Positions 8,167-17,391 of a stretch of 64,000 nt of DNA are shown here, piece by piece. The DNA lies in assembly GCF_001477625.1 (NCBI RefSeq), contig NZ_CP013692.1, positions 496,001-560,000 on the forward strand. Direction: 5' to 3'. A program made the translations under genes and the position numbers. The notes beneath the pieces were generated by a model. It made no database searches and was not told the origin of the DNA. It saw only the letters and a program-made list of their open reading frames with translations. Positions within the stretch are counted from its first letter, which is position 1. Every line of letters begins with the position of its first letter. The DNA is from Paucibacter sp. KCTC 42545 (GTDB taxonomy: Bacteria; Pseudomonadota; Gammaproteobacteria; Burkholderiales; Burkholderiaceae_C).

Positions 8167-9185
8167 CCCAAACTGATCAGCATTCCTCGCCGCAGCCTGC
8201 GGCCCAAGCAGCGCGCTACTCCCGCATCATTGGCACCGGCAGCTTTCTGCCCCCTCAGCGACTGAGCAATCAGGATCTGGTGGCTCAGTTGGCGGCCGAC
8301 GGCATCGAAACCTCGGACGAGTGGATTGTTGAGCGCACCGGCATTCGCGCCCGCCACTTTGCCGAAGCCGGCACGACCGCCAGCGAGTTGGCGCTGCCGG
8401 CGGCCCGCGCCGCCATCGAGGCGGCCGGCATTGCTGCCAGCGAGATCGATCTGATCATCGTGGCGACCTCCACACCGGATATGGTGTTCCCCTCCACCGC
8501 CTGTTTGCTGCAACACAAGCTAGGCATTGCTGGTGGCGCGGCGTTTGATGTGCAGGCGGTTTGCTCCGGCTTTGTCTACGCCCTGACCGTGGCTGACTCG
8601 ATGATTCGCACGGGCGCGGCGCGCAAGGCGCTGGTGGTCGGGGCCGAGGTGTTCTCGCGCCTGCTTGATTTCAAGGATCGCACCACCTGCGTGCTGTTTG
8701 GTGATGGCGCCGGCGCCGTGGTGCTGAGCGCCTGCGACACGCCGGGCATTCTGGCGACCGAGTTGCACGCCGATGGCCGCCACGCCGGCATCTTGTGCGT
8801 GCCCGGCAGCCTGCATGGCGGTCAGGTGACTGGCGACCCTTTGCTGAAGATGGATGGCCAGGCAGTATTCAAGCTGGCCGTTGGCGTGCTGGACAAGGTC
8901 GCGCGCTCGGTGCTGGAGAAGGCCGGCCGCAGCGACGCCGACATCGACTGGCTGATTCCGCACCAAGCCAATATCCGCATCATGCATGGCACATGCAAGA
9001 AGCTGAAGTTGCCGCTGGATAAATTGATCGTCACGGTAGATCAGCACGGCAATACGTCTGCGGCTTCGATCCCGCTGGCGCTGGATGTGGCGGTGCGTGA
9101 TGGTCGCATCAAGCCTGGTGACACGGTCATGCTCGAGGGCGTGGGCGGCGGCTTCACCTGGGGTGCGGTGCTGCTGGATCTGTAA
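8163..9185 (+). CDS. fabH: Beta-ketoacyl-ACP synthase III
   Basis: 340 residues. Catalytic residues are visible: Cys134 in [11 protein letters not shown], His in IPHQANIRI and Asn in [13 protein letters not shown]. The N-terminal [10 protein letters not shown] motif and C-terminal [13 protein letters not shown] are typical. FabH condenses acetyl-CoA with malonyl-ACP to start fatty-acid synthesis. The gene overlaps plsX by four bases and is followed by fabD after about 109 bases. Confidence 0.96.
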   Translation: MTQTDQHSSPQPAAQAARYSRIIGTGSFLPPQRLSNQDLVAQLAADGIETSDEWIVERTGIRARHFAEAGTTASELALPAARAAIEAAGIAASEIDLIIVATSTPDMVFPSTACLLQHKLGIAGGAAFDVQAVCSGFVYALTVADSMIRTGAARKALVVGAEVFSRLLDFKDRTTCVLFGDGAGAVVLSACDTPGILATELHADGRHAGILCVPGSLHGGQVTGDPLLKMDGQAVFKLAVGVLDKVARSVLEKAGRSDADIDWLIPHQANIRIMHGTCKKLKLPLDKLIVTVDQHGNTSAASIPLALDVAVRDGRIKPGDTVMLEGVGGGFTWGAVLLDL

Positions 9186-9294
9186 GGCATTGAGAGGGTC
9201 AGGTCTTGCCGTGCCTTGCAGGCGCTGACCTCAAACGATGAAGAGGCTTGAGGCTCGGGTCTTGGCTTGAGCCGGCTCCAACTGAGTGAAAGTT

Positions 9295-10236
9295 ATGACA
9301 CAAAAGTTTGCATTTGTTTTTCCTGGCCAAGGCTCGCAGGCTGTTGGCATGCTGGATGCCTGGGGTGAGCACCCCGAAGTGCAGCGTACTTTGGCCGAGG
9401 CCTCGGCAGCGCTGGGCGAAGACATCGGCGCCCTGATCAAGGTCGGCCCGAAGGAGCAGTTGGACCTCACCGCCAACACCCAGCCCGTCATGCTGACGGC
9501 AGGCATTGCCTGCTACCGCGCCTGGATTGCTGAGACCGGTCTGGTGCCTGCCGCTGCGGCCGGCCATTCGCTGGGCGAGTACGCCGCGCTGGTGGCTGCC
9601 GGCGCGCTGACGCTGGCGCAGGCGCTGCCCCTGGTGCGTTTCCGTGCCCAGGCCATGCAAGAGGCTGTGCCCGTGGGCGTGGGGGCCATGGCCGCCATTC
9701 TGGGTCTGGACTCGCAGGCCGTGCGTGAAGGCTGTGCGGCGGCGGCCAGCGCCACCGGCGAGGCCGTCGAGGCGGTCAATTTCAATGATCCCAAGCAAAC
9801 CGTCATCGCTGGCAGCAAGGCGGGTGTGGACAAAGCTTGTGAGCTCTTGAAGGCAGCGGGCGCCAAGCGCGCTTTGTTGCTGCCGGTGTCGGCGCCTTTC
9901 CATTCCAGCCTGATGAAGCCTGCGGCCGAGCGTTTGCAAGAGCGCCTGGCGGCGACCGAATTCGCGCCGCTGCAATTCCCGGTTATCAACAATATCGATG
10001 TGGCCTCGGTGGCTGACGCCGCTGGTCTGCGCGACGCGCTGTATCGCCAAGCTTTTGGCCCGGTTCGCTGGGTCGAGGTGGTGCAGGCGCTGAAGGCACA
10101 AGGCCTCACCCACATCATCGAATGCGGCCCCGGCAAGGTGCTGGCCGGCATGGCCAAGCGCATTGACGGCGAGATCGTCAGCGCCACTATTTTTGACCCT
10201 GCCAGCCTGGCCGAAGCCCGCGCCCTGTTGGCTTGA
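9295..10236 (+). CDS. fabD: Malonyl-CoA:ACP transacylase
   Basis: 313 residues starting MTQKFAFVFPGQGSQAVGM, the usual FabD opening. The active serine is Ser92 in GHSLGEYAALVAAG and the partner histidine lies in SAPFHSSLMKPA. It loads malonyl groups onto ACP. A GTG codon at 9286 is in frame, but the ATG at 9295 matches the family start. The product is supplied to FabH and FabF, encoded either side. Confidence 0.96.
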   Translation: MTQKFAFVFPGQGSQAVGMLDAWGEHPEVQRTLAEASAALGEDIGALIKVGPKEQLDLTANTQPVMLTAGIACYRAWIAETGLVPAAAAGHSLGEYAALVAAGALTLAQALPLVRFRAQAMQEAVPVGVGAMAAILGLDSQAVREGCAAAASATGEAVEAVNFNDPKQTVIAGSKAGVDKACELLKAAGAKRALLLPVSAPFHSSLMKPAAERLQERLAATEFAPLQFPVINNIDVASVADAAGLRDALYRQAFGPVRWVEVVQALKAQGLTHIIECGPGKVLAGMAKRIDGEIVSATIFDPASLAEARALLA

Positions 10237-10253
10237 TAGACAAGAAGATAAGC

Positions 10254-11018
10254 ATGACTGAAGCACAAGAATTCAAGGGCCAGGTATTCAAGGGTCAAGT
10301 GGCCTTGGTCACCGGCGCCAGCCGCGGCATTGGCCGCTCCATTGCCGTGAGCCTGGCCGAGCAAGGCCTGGTGGTCATCGGAACCGCCACGACCGAGTCG
10401 GGCGCTGCCGCCATCACCGAAGCCCTGGCGCCGTTTGGCGGCCGTGGCATTGCGCTGAATGTGAATGATGCGGCGGCCGTTGAGGCTGCAGTGGATGGCA
10501 TCGTCAAAGCGCAGGGCGGCTTGCAGGTGCTGGTCAACAATGCCGGCATCACCCGTGACACCTTGTCCATGCGTATGAAGGATGAGGATTGGGATGCCGT
10601 GATCGACACCAATCTGAAGGCTGTGTTCCGCATGAGCCGCGCCGTGATGCGGACCATGATGAAGCAGCGCTATGGCCGCATCATCAACATCACCTCGGTG
10701 GTGGGTGCCTCCGGCAATGCCGGCCAGGCCAATTACGCGGCGGCCAAGGCCGGTGTGGCGGGCATGACGCGCTCGCTGGCGCGTGAGTTGGGCAGCCGCG
10801 GCATCACCGTCAATTGCGTGGCGCCTGGTTTCATTGCCACCGATATGACCGAGGTGTTGCCCGAGGCGCAAAAGGCGGCGCTGCTGGCCCAGATCCCTGT
10901 GGGCCGCCTGGGTGAGGCGCGCGAGATCGCCGATGCGGTGGCTTTCCTGGCTTCGCCCAAGGCCGCCTACATTACGGGCAGTGAGCTGCACGTCAACGGC
11001 GGCATGTTTATGAATTGA
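10254..11018 (+). CDS. fabG: 3-oxoacyl-ACP reductase
   Basis: 254 residues of the short-chain dehydrogenase family: nucleotide-binding TGASRGIGRSIA, NNAGITRD, catalytic Ser in TSVVGASGN and Tyr161/Lys165 in NYAAAKAGVAG. It uses NADPH to reduce 3-oxoacyl-ACP. The ATG at 10254 is chosen over an in-frame TTG at 10233 that overlaps fabD. The N-terminus contains a small tandem duplication (EFKGQVFKGQV, encoded by two near-identical 15-base units at about 10269-10298), which looks like a recent slippage event and lies before the core fold. Confidence 0.96.
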   Translation: MTEAQEFKGQVFKGQVALVTGASRGIGRSIAVSLAEQGLVVIGTATTESGAAAITEALAPFGGRGIALNVNDAAAVEAAVDGIVKAQGGLQVLVNNAGITRDTLSMRMKDEDWDAVIDTNLKAVFRMSRAVMRTMMKQRYGRIINITSVVGASGNAGQANYAAAKAGVAGMTRSLARELGSRGITVNCVAPGFIATDMTEVLPEAQKAALLAQIPVGRLGEAREIADAVAFLASPKAAYITGSELHVNGGMFMN

Positions 11019-11023
11019 TTTGT

Positions 11024-11046
11024 GGCGCGGGCATCCTGCCCGCGCC
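11024..11046 (+). terminator. Strong stem-loop between fabG and acpP
   Basis: A perfect 10-bp GC stem (GGCGCGGGCA / TGCCCGCGCC) with a 3-base loop begins 6 bases after the fabG stop. No T tract follows, so it may protect the upstream mRNA 3' end or lower read-through, allowing acpP to be expressed at a different level. Confidence 0.45.
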
Positions 11047-11122
11047 CACCGGATTTGCCCGGCCGGTGAGGGCCTCTGAGCGTGATTTGTTCCGGTTTCC
11101 CGGGGCAAGACGCTGGAGGCCT

Positions 11123-11128
11123 TAGAAT
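11123..11128 (+). promoter_or_regulatory. -10-like TAGAAT upstream of acpP
   Basis: TAGAAT lies 38 bases before the acpP ATG. No convincing -35 hexamer at 16-18 bases was found. acpP commonly has its own promoter because ACP is needed in far greater amount than the Fab enzymes; this is a candidate only. Confidence 0.3.
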
Positions 11129-11166
11129 CCCGGGCTGTTCCTAGCAAACCCCTCCCGGAGGAGTCC

Positions 11167-11406
11167 ATGAGCGATATCGAAGCACGTGTCAAGAAAATCA
11201 TCGCCGAGCAACTCGGCGTCCCTGAGTCCGATGTGACCAACGACAAGGCCTTTGTGGCCGATTTGGGCGCTGACTCGCTCGACACCGTGGAATTGGTGAT
11301 GGCACTCGAAGACGAGTTCGGCATCGAAATCCCCGATGAAGAAGCCGAGAAGATCACCAGCGTTCAGCTGGCGATTGACTACGCCGTCAAGCACCAAAAG
11401 GCCTGA
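11167..11406 (+). CDS. acpP: Acyl carrier protein
   Basis: 79 acidic residues with the phosphopantetheine attachment site Ser37 in [16 protein letters not shown] and the following [16 protein letters not shown] helix. It carries growing acyl chains in fatty-acid synthesis after activation by AcpS, encoded at 22734. A GGAGGAG ribosome binding site (11157-11163) precedes the ATG, consistent with very high expression. Confidence 0.97.
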   Translation: MSDIEARVKKIIAEQLGVPESDVTNDKAFVADLGADSLDTVELVMALEDEFGIEIPDEEAEKITSVQLAIDYAVKHQKA

Positions 11407-11449
11407 GCTCCAAGCTCACGCTTGTTCGTTTAACTGATCCCTGAACCGC

Positions 11450-12694
11450 ATGAGCCGTCGTCGCGTTGTCGTCACCGGACTTGGTCTGATCAGCCCCGTG
11501 GGTAACACGGTGGCTGAAGGCTGGGCCAATATCCTGGCCGGTCAGTCCGGCATTGACCGCATCACTCGTTTTGATGCCTCGGCCTTCGCTTGCCATTTCG
11601 CAGGTGAAGTGAAGGGCTTCGATATTGCTGACTACATCAGCAGTAAAGAGGCGCGCACGATGGACCGCTTTATCCATTACGGATTGGCGGCCTCCATGCA
11701 AGCGGTGCAGGACGCCGGTCTGCCGACCGGTGATCAGTTGAGCGAAGAGCAAGCTGAACGCATCGGCGTGCTGGTGGGTTCGGGCATCGGCGGCTTGCCG
11801 CTGATCGAAGAAACCCATGCCGAATATGTGGCGCGTGGCCCGCGTCGCATTTCGCCTTTCTTTGTGCCGGCCTCGATCATCAACATGATCTCTGGCCATG
11901 TCTCGATCAAGTACGGCTTCCAAGGCCCGAACTTGGCCATCGTGACCGCTTGCACCACTGGCTTGCATGCCATTGGTCAGGCAGGGCGCTTGATTGAATA
12001 CGGCGATGCCGATGTGATGATTGCTGGCGGCGCGGAGTCCACCGTGTCGCCCTTGGGTCTCGGAGGCTTTGCCTCGGCGCGGGCTTTGTCCACGCGCAAC
12101 GATGATCCCAAGACTGCCTCCCGCCCTTGGGACAAAGACCGCGACGGCTTTGTCTTGGGCGAGGGCGGTGGTGTGCTGGTGCTCGAAGAGTATGAGCATG
12201 CCAAGAAGCGTGGTGCCAAGATTTATGCTGAGCTCTCAGGCTTTGGCATGGGCGCCGACGCGTACCACATGACCGCGCCTAGCGTGGATGGCCCTAAGCG
12301 CTCCATGCGCGCTGCGCTGCGCAATGCCGGCGTGAACCCGGATCAGGTCAATTACATGAACGCTCACGGCACCTCGACGCCGCTGGGTGATCTGAACGAA
12401 ACTAATGCCATCAAGCTGGCATTTGGTGAGCACGCCAAAGAGTTGGTGATCAGCTCCACCAAGTCCATGACCGGGCATTTGCTCGGTGGCGCGGGTGGCA
12501 TCGAATCGGTGTTCACCGTGCTGGCTGTGCACAACCAGGTGGCGCCGCCCACCATCAATATCTTCAACCAGGATCCCGAGTGCGACCTGGACTACTGCGC
12601 CAATGAGGCGCGGCCGATGAAGATCGACTATGCCGCCAAGAACAACTTCGGCTTCGGTGGCACCAACGGCACGCTGATCTTCAAGAAGATCTAA
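11450..12694 (+). CDS. fabF: Beta-ketoacyl-ACP synthase II
   Basis: 414 residues with the KAS I/II triad: Cys168 in [11 protein letters not shown], His in [12 protein letters not shown] and His in [12 protein letters not shown]. The C-terminal [14 protein letters not shown] is the usual end. It elongates acyl-ACP chains and gives temperature control of cis-vaccenate synthesis in relatives. It follows acpP by 43 bases. Confidence 0.97.
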   Translation: MSRRRVVVTGLGLISPVGNTVAEGWANILAGQSGIDRITRFDASAFACHFAGEVKGFDIADYISSKEARTMDRFIHYGLAASMQAVQDAGLPTGDQLSEEQAERIGVLVGSGIGGLPLIEETHAEYVARGPRRISPFFVPASIINMISGHVSIKYGFQGPNLAIVTACTTGLHAIGQAGRLIEYGDADVMIAGGAESTVSPLGLGGFASARALSTRNDDPKTASRPWDKDRDGFVLGEGGGVLVLEEYEHAKKRGAKIYAELSGFGMGADAYHMTAPSVDGPKRSMRAALRNAGVNPDQVNYMNAHGTSTPLGDLNETNAIKLAFGEHAKELVISSTKSMTGHLLGGAGGIESVFTVLAVHNQVAPPTINIFNQDPECDLDYCANEARPMKIDYAAKNNFGFGGTNGTLIFKKI

Positions 12695-12778
12695 GCGCGA
12701 GGCGGGGCTCCGGGTGATGGCGCCGAATTTCGTCGTCATCCTCGCGATGGTTTGTCCATCTAGGCAAGCGCCGTTGCC

Positions 12779-13225
12779 ATGAGTGTCAGTCACCGTCATG
12801 CGCCACCCTTGCGGGTGGACATCCTGCCGCAGCCCCGGCTGCAGGCCTCAATCGCCGCCCTGGCTTGCCTGGCGGCGTTTTGCTTTGTGCTGGCTGTTAT
12901 GCAGCACCTGCCTCAGGCTTGGTCTTTGATGGCCTTGCTGCCGCTGGCGGCGGCCTTGGCTTGGCGCGCGGCGCGCGTGAGAGCGCGGCGCTTGCAGTGG
13001 GACGGGCAGTGCTGGCGCTTGTCGCAAAGCCTGGATGAGGAGGCGCAGCAAGAAGTGCGGGTGGCGGTGGTGATTGATCTCGATGGCTGGTTGCTCCTGC
13101 GCCTGCGTGAGCCGACATCGCCCTGGTTTCGGCCCGACCTGTACCTGCCGCTCAGCGCAGCGCAGCAAGGGGCGATGTGGGGCCAGTTGCGGGCCACGCT
13201 GTTTTCTGCCCGGCCACCCCACTGA
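12779..13225 (+). CDS. Small membrane protein resembling YgfX
   Basis: 148 residues with a pair of hydrophobic segments (about residues 23-60) followed by a short soluble tail. Topology and spaced residues (RLQWDGQCWRL, then GWLLLRLR, then a W-containing end) recall the YgfX family, an inner-membrane protein paired with SdhE in E. coli. No sdhE-like gene is next to it. In related bacteria a gene of this kind sits between fabF and rpoE. Function here is not established; the family match is by eye and needs a profile search. Confidence 0.5.
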   Translation: MSVSHRHAPPLRVDILPQPRLQASIAALACLAAFCFVLAVMQHLPQAWSLMALLPLAAALAWRAARVRARRLQWDGQCWRLSQSLDEEAQQEVRVAVVIDLDGWLLLRLREPTSPWFRPDLYLPLSAAQQGAMWGQLRATLFSARPPH

Positions 13226-13404
13226 GGAGATTGGGCCAATGCCTGGCAGTCGCCTGGGGCTATGACTTTTGCTGCACCTGGCCATCCGTGCGAACATCAG
13301 TTGGCGCTATGTTGCAGTACGTAAACTGCGCTTGAATCTGGCTCGCTTGCCCCCAAACTGCCGACTTGGTTTAACCGAATCCTTTCTTGAGAGTCCTTGA
13401 GCAA

Positions 13405-14910
13405 ATGATGATGAAGAAGATGAGTTCTATGCCTGCTTTGTCCGCAACTCGTTCCGGCACATCGCCGATGACTCGCCTGACCGGCATGTCGCGTGTGCTC
13501 TTGTCGGCCTCGGTGCTGTCCCTCAGTTTGGCGCTCAGCCCGGCGCCGGTGTTCGCGCAGCCTCAGGGCTTGCCGGACTTCACCGAGTTGGTGGAGAAGG
13601 TCGGCCCGGCCGTCGTCAATATCCGCACCTCGGAGCGCGCCAAGCAAGCCGCCGGCATGCCGGAGATGGACGAGCAGATGCAGGAGTTCCTGCGCCGCTT
13701 CGGTCTGCCCGTGCCGGGCCAACGCCGCGGTGCACCGCGAGGTGGCGGCGAGGATGAAGCGCCCCAGCGCCGCGGTATCGGCTCGGGCTTTGTGCTGAGC
13801 AATGATGGTTATGTAATGACCAACGCCCATGTGGTGAATGGCGCAGATGAGATCTTCGTCACCCTGACCGACAAGCGTGAGTTCAAGGCCAAGCTGATCG
13901 GCAGCGATGTGCGCACCGATGTGGCGGTGTTGAAGATTGAGGCCAGCGGCCTGCCGGCCGTGAAGATCGGCGATGTGGGGCGCTTGAAGGTTGGCGAGTG
14001 GGTGATGGCCATCGGCTCGCCCTTCGGCTTTGACAATAGCGTCACCGCCGGCATCGTCAGCGCCAAGGCGCGTGACACCGGTGACTTCCTGCCCTTTATT
14101 CAAACCGACGTGGCCATCAACCCTGGCAACTCCGGCGGCCCCTTGCTGAATATGCGCGGCGAGGTGGTGGGCATCAACTCGCAGATTTACAGCCAGTCGG
14201 GCGGCTTCATGGGCATCTCATTTGCCATTCCGATCGATGAGGCCATCCGCGTGTCCGATCAGCTGCGCAGCAGTGGCAAGGTGGTGCGAGGCTTCATCGG
14301 CGTGGCGCCGGATGATCTGAGCAAGGAAGTGGCCGAATCGATTGGCCTGGGCAAGCCCACCGGTGCGGTGATTCGTAGCGTGACGGCAGGCGGCGCGGCC
14401 GACAAGGCGGGCATCGAGGGCGGTGACGTGATCACCAAATTCGACGGCAAGACAATTGAAAAGGCGAGCGATCTGCGCCGCGTGGTGGCTGCGCTCAAGC
14501 CCGGTGCCAAGGCAACGGTGCAGGTCTTCCGCCGCGGCGCTTACAAAGACTTGAACATCGTGATTGCTGAGATGCCCAGCGACAAGCAAGCCCGTGCCGC
14601 CACCGAGCCCGAGGGCAAGGCCTCGCCGAGTTCCGTCACAGCCCTGGGTCTGCAAATCTCCGAAGTGCCGGAGGCGCAGAAGAAAGAGTTGAAGCTGCGC
14701 TCCGGTGTGCGTATCGATGGCGCCACCGGTGTGGCCGCGCGTGCAGGCCTGCGCGAAGGTGACTTGGTGCTGTCGGTCGACAACGTGGAAGTCAGCAGCG
14801 TCAAGCAATTCCAGGCGCAGTTGGCCAAGCTTGAAAAAGCCAAGGTCATCAACCTGGTGGTGCGGCGTGACGATGTGGTGAGCTTTGTCTTGCTGCGTCC
14901 CGCGCGCTGA
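13405..14910 (+). CDS. mucD: DegP/MucD-type periplasmic serine protease (Do family)
   Basis: 501 residues: a signal peptide (about residues 1-51, ending near APVFA-QPQG), a trypsin-like domain with His142 (MTNAHVV), Asp172 (RTDVAVLKI) and Ser243 (NPGNSGGPLL), then two PDZ domains (about 265-360 and 385-495). It degrades or refolds damaged envelope proteins. The ATG at 13405 is chosen; a TTG at 13387 is in frame and two further ATG codons follow directly. Its neighbours in relatives are rpoE-rseA-rseB on the 5' side, which are absent here. No clear sigma-E promoter (GGAACTT...TCTRA) was seen upstream. Confidence 0.93.
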   Translation: MMMKKMSSMPALSATRSGTSPMTRLTGMSRVLLSASVLSLSLALSPAPVFAQPQGLPDFTELVEKVGPAVVNIRTSERAKQAAGMPEMDEQMQEFLRRFGLPVPGQRRGAPRGGGEDEAPQRRGIGSGFVLSNDGYVMTNAHVVNGADEIFVTLTDKREFKAKLIGSDVRTDVAVLKIEASGLPAVKIGDVGRLKVGEWVMAIGSPFGFDNSVTAGIVSAKARDTGDFLPFIQTDVAINPGNSGGPLLNMRGEVVGINSQIYSQSGGFMGISFAIPIDEAIRVSDQLRSSGKVVRGFIGVAPDDLSKEVAESIGLGKPTGAVIRSVTAGGAADKAGIEGGDVITKFDGKTIEKASDLRRVVAALKPGAKATVQVFRRGAYKDLNIVIAEMPSDKQARAATEPEGKASPSSVTALGLQISEVPEAQKKELKLRSGVRIDGATGVAARAGLREGDLVLSVDNVEVSSVKQFQAQLAKLEKAKVINLVVRRDDVVSFVLLRPAR

Positions 14911-14933
14911 GGCGGCGCCGGCTGGGTGAGGAT

Positions 14934-14963
14934 GGGTGCGAGCTTGATTCGGTCCGCGCACCC
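14934..14963 (+). terminator. Stem-loop after mucD
   Basis: GGGTGCG (14934-14940) pairs with CGCACCC (14957-14963), 23 bases after the mucD stop. The 16-base loop and lack of a T tract make it a weak terminator candidate. Confidence 0.35.
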
Positions 14964-15354
14964 AAACTTGGCGGGCAATGGTGGACCTAGCTGGCGGGTC
15001 TTTTCTTATTGTGAAAATTTGACCCTAGCTTTGACTGCCAAGCCTGGTTTGAACTTTGTGCAAAAACTGGCGTCAGTGGACAAAACCAGTGCTGCTTGAC
15101 GGTGCGTCGGCCGATCAAAATCGGCATTCTTGTCGCCGTCGGCTAGAATCAAGGCCTTGGCAGCAGTGTTTGTGGATCGCAGACAACATAAATGGGGGTC
15201 GATTGGCGAGGGCGCAACACCTTGAGCCCCGGCTCTTGTCGCTCTCGCGTAGTTATCGCTAGCTCATCAGTAGGTTGTTGATGCCTTGTTGGTAAGCTGT
15301 TGATAACTTTGATGTTGGCGGGCCGCAACGACCTTGATTCCAGCCTTGCCGCGG
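14964..15354. other. Long non-coding stretch between mucD and the lepA leader
   Basis: About 390 bases without a credible gene. The visible items are a short perfect hairpin GCCGAT-CAAA-ATCGGC (15110-15125), an isolated -10-like TAGAAT (15144-15149) with no good -35, and a T/G-rich direct repeat around TTGTTGATG / TGTTGATAA (about 15274-15308). Nothing else was recognised. Confidence 0.4.
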
Positions 15355-15382
15355 TTTCCAGGTCTAGGCTTTTCGCTACAAT
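15355..15382 (+). promoter_or_regulatory. Sigma-70 promoter for the small transcript upstream of lepA
   Basis: TTTCCA (15355-15360; 4 of 6 consensus) and TACAAT (15377-15382; 5 of 6) with a 16-base spacer. The predicted start near 15389 coincides with the first base of a stem-loop. Confidence 0.55.
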
Positions 15383-15388
15383 GGAAGC

Positions 15389-15452
15389 CCAACAAGCAGT
15401 TGCCATACGTTTTGTTGGAAGGCGCGTCACCGTTTCGACGTGCCTTTTTTTT
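15389..15452 (+). ncRNA. Candidate small RNA or attenuated leader upstream of lepA
   Basis: The predicted ~64-nt transcript folds into two adjacent hairpins. The first is CCAACAA (15389-15395) with TTGTTGG (15412-15418), a perfect 7-bp stem starting at the predicted first base. The second begins at the next base and is an intrinsic terminator (15419-15452). This is the standard architecture of a compact bacterial small RNA; equally it could be a premature-termination leader controlling lepA. It matches no family I can name. Confidence 0.45.
15419..15452 (+). terminator. Intrinsic terminator in the lepA leader
   Basis: AAGGCGCGTC (15419-15428) pairs with GACGTGCCTT (15437-15446) through ten pairs including one G-T, with an 8-base loop, and is followed by a run of eight T (15445-15452). 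It lies 105 bases upstream of lepA, so lepA transcription from the promoter at 15355 would need read-through. Confidence 0.75.
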
Positions 15453-15556
15453 AGCTTCAGCACGGCGCGTCGCGCCTTCATATCGCTCCGCGATTTGAGC
15501 TTGCGCTGCAACGGCTTCGCCGTTGTGTCTTTCGGCACAGCGCATTTAAGAACAAC
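15453..15556 (+). other. Hairpin-rich leader segment before lepA
   Basis: Contains GGCGCG-TC-GCGCC and a perfect CAACGGC-TTC-GCCGTTG hairpin (15509-15525), ending 31 bases before the lepA ATG. No promoter or open frame was recognised in it. It may structure the 5' end of the lepA mRNA. Confidence 0.35.
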
Positions 15557-17365
15557 ATGAACCACATCCGTAATTTCTCCATCATCGCCCACATCGACCA
15601 CGGCAAAAGCACGCTGGCGGATCGCATCATTCAACGTTGTGGCGGGCTCTCGGACCGCGAGATGGAAGCGCAGGTGCTGGACTCGATGGACATCGAGCGT
15701 GAACGCGGCATCACCATCAAGGCCCAGACTGCTTCGCTGCAGTACACGGCCAAGGATGGCAAGACCTACAACCTCAACCTGATCGACACGCCCGGACACG
15801 TTGACTTCTCTTATGAAGTCAGCCGCTCGCTGTCGGCCTGCGAGGGCGCGCTGCTGGTGGTGGATGCCAGCCAGGGCGTGGAAGCGCAGACCGTGGCCAA
15901 CTGCTACACCGCGCTGGACCTGGGCGTGGAAGTGGTGCCGGTCTTGAACAAGATGGACCTGCCCAGCGCAGACCCCGACAACGCCAAGGCCGAGATCGAA
16001 GATGTGATCGGCATTGACGCGACCGATGCGATTCCTTGCAGTGCCAAGACCGGCATGGGCATCGATGAAATCATCGAAGCAGTGATTGCACGCATGCCGC
16101 CACCCCAGGGTGTGGTTGAGGCCCCTCTGCGCGCCATGATCATCGACAGCTGGTACGACGCCTATGTGGGCGTGGTGATGCTGGTGCGCGTGGTGGATGG
16201 CACCTTGAGGCGCGGCGAGCGCATTCGCATGATGGCCTCTGACGCCGTCTACCCGGCCGAGCATCTGGGTGTGTTCGCGCCCAAGTCTGAGAAGCGCGAG
16301 CAACTCAATGCAGGCGAGGTGGGCTTCATCATTGCCGGCATCAAAGAGTTGCAGGCCGCCAAGGTCGGCGACACCATCACGCTGGAAAAGAAGCTGCCCA
16401 ACAATCTGGGCCCGGCCGAAGAGGCGCTGCCCGGCTTCAAGGAAATTCAGCCGCAGGTCTTCGCCGGTTTGTATCCGACCGAAGCCAGCGAGTACGACCA
16501 GCTGCGCGACGCGCTGGAGAAGCTCAAGCTCAATGACTCCTCGCTGCGCTACGAGCCCGAGGTGTCGCAGGCGTTGGGCTTTGGCTTCCGCTGCGGCTTC
16601 CTTGGCTTGCTGCATATGGAGATCGTGCAAGAGCGTCTGGAGCGCGAGTTCGATCAAGACCTGATCACCACCGCGCCCAGCGTGGTCTACGAAGTGCTGC
16701 TGAATGACGGCACGGTGATCGAGGTCGAGAACCCCTCCAAGATGCCCGACCTGGGGCTGATGCAAGAGATCCGCGAGCCCATCGTGACCGTGCATCTCTA
16801 CATGCCGCAAGACTATGTCGGCCCGGTGATGACACTGGCCAATCAGAAGCGCGGCAATCAGATCAATATGGCCTATCACGGCCGTCAGGTCATGCTGACC
16901 TATGAGATGCCGCTGGCCGAAATCGTGCTGGACTTCTTTGACAAGCTCAAGAGCGTCTCGCGCGGCTATGCCTCGATGGACTATGAGTTCAAGGAGTACC
17001 GCGCGTCCGATGTGGTCAAGGTCGACATCTTGATCAACGGCGACCGCGTCGATGCGCTGTCCCTGATCGTGCACCGCCAGCAAAGCCAATTCCGTGGCCG
17101 CGGTGTGGCTGCCAAGATGCGCGAGCACATCCCGCGCCAGATGTATGACGTGGTGATTCAAGCCGCCATCGGCTCTAACATCATCGCCCGCGAGAACATC
17201 AAGGCCTTGCGTAAAAACGTGCTGGCAAAATGCTACGGCGGCGACGTGTCGCGTAAGCGCAAGCTGCTCGAGAAGCAGAAAGCCGGTAAGAAGCGCATGA
17301 AGCAGGTGGGCTCCGTCGAGGTGCCGCAGGAAGCCTTCCTGGCCATTCTGCAAGTGGACGATTAA
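15557..17365 (+). CDS. lepA: Elongation factor 4 (LepA)
   Basis: 602 residues: GTP-binding G1 [14 protein letters not shown]3 DTPGHVDF, G4 NKMD, then EF-G-like domains II, III and V and the LepA-specific C-terminal domain ending in [17 protein letters not shown]. It is a ribosome-associated GTPase that affects initiation and elongation under ionic stress. The start gives the invariant [19 protein letters not shown] opening. It is followed by lepB after 26 bases, as in many bacteria, so the two are probably co-transcribed. Confidence 0.97.
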   Translation: MNHIRNFSIIAHIDHGKSTLADRIIQRCGGLSDREMEAQVLDSMDIERERGITIKAQTASLQYTAKDGKTYNLNLIDTPGHVDFSYEVSRSLSACEGALLVVDASQGVEAQTVANCYTALDLGVEVVPVLNKMDLPSADPDNAKAEIEDVIGIDATDAIPCSAKTGMGIDEIIEAVIARMPPPQGVVEAPLRAMIIDSWYDAYVGVVMLVRVVDGTLRRGERIRMMASDAVYPAEHLGVFAPKSEKREQLNAGEVGFIIAGIKELQAAKVGDTITLEKKLPNNLGPAEEALPGFKEIQPQVFAGLYPTEASEYDQLRDALEKLKLNDSSLRYEPEVSQALGFGFRCGFLGLLHMEIVQERLEREFDQDLITTAPSVVYEVLLNDGTVIEVENPSKMPDLGLMQEIREPIVTVHLYMPQDYVGPVMTLANQKRGNQINMAYHGRQVMLTYEMPLAEIVLDFFDKLKSVSRGYASMDYEFKEYRASDVVKVDILINGDRVDALSLIVHRQQSQFRGRGVAAKMREHIPRQMYDVVIQAAIGSNIIARENIKALRKNVLAKCYGGDVSRKRKLLEKQKAGKKRMKQVGSVEVPQEAFLAILQVDD

Positions 17366-17391
17366 TTCAAAAAAGAGAAGACGAAGAACTG

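Noticed and set aside
15149-17353. A 734-codon open frame opposite lepA
   Set aside because: Antisense shadow of lepA. The product is His/Leu/Gln/Ala-rich without domains, and lepA is unmistakable.
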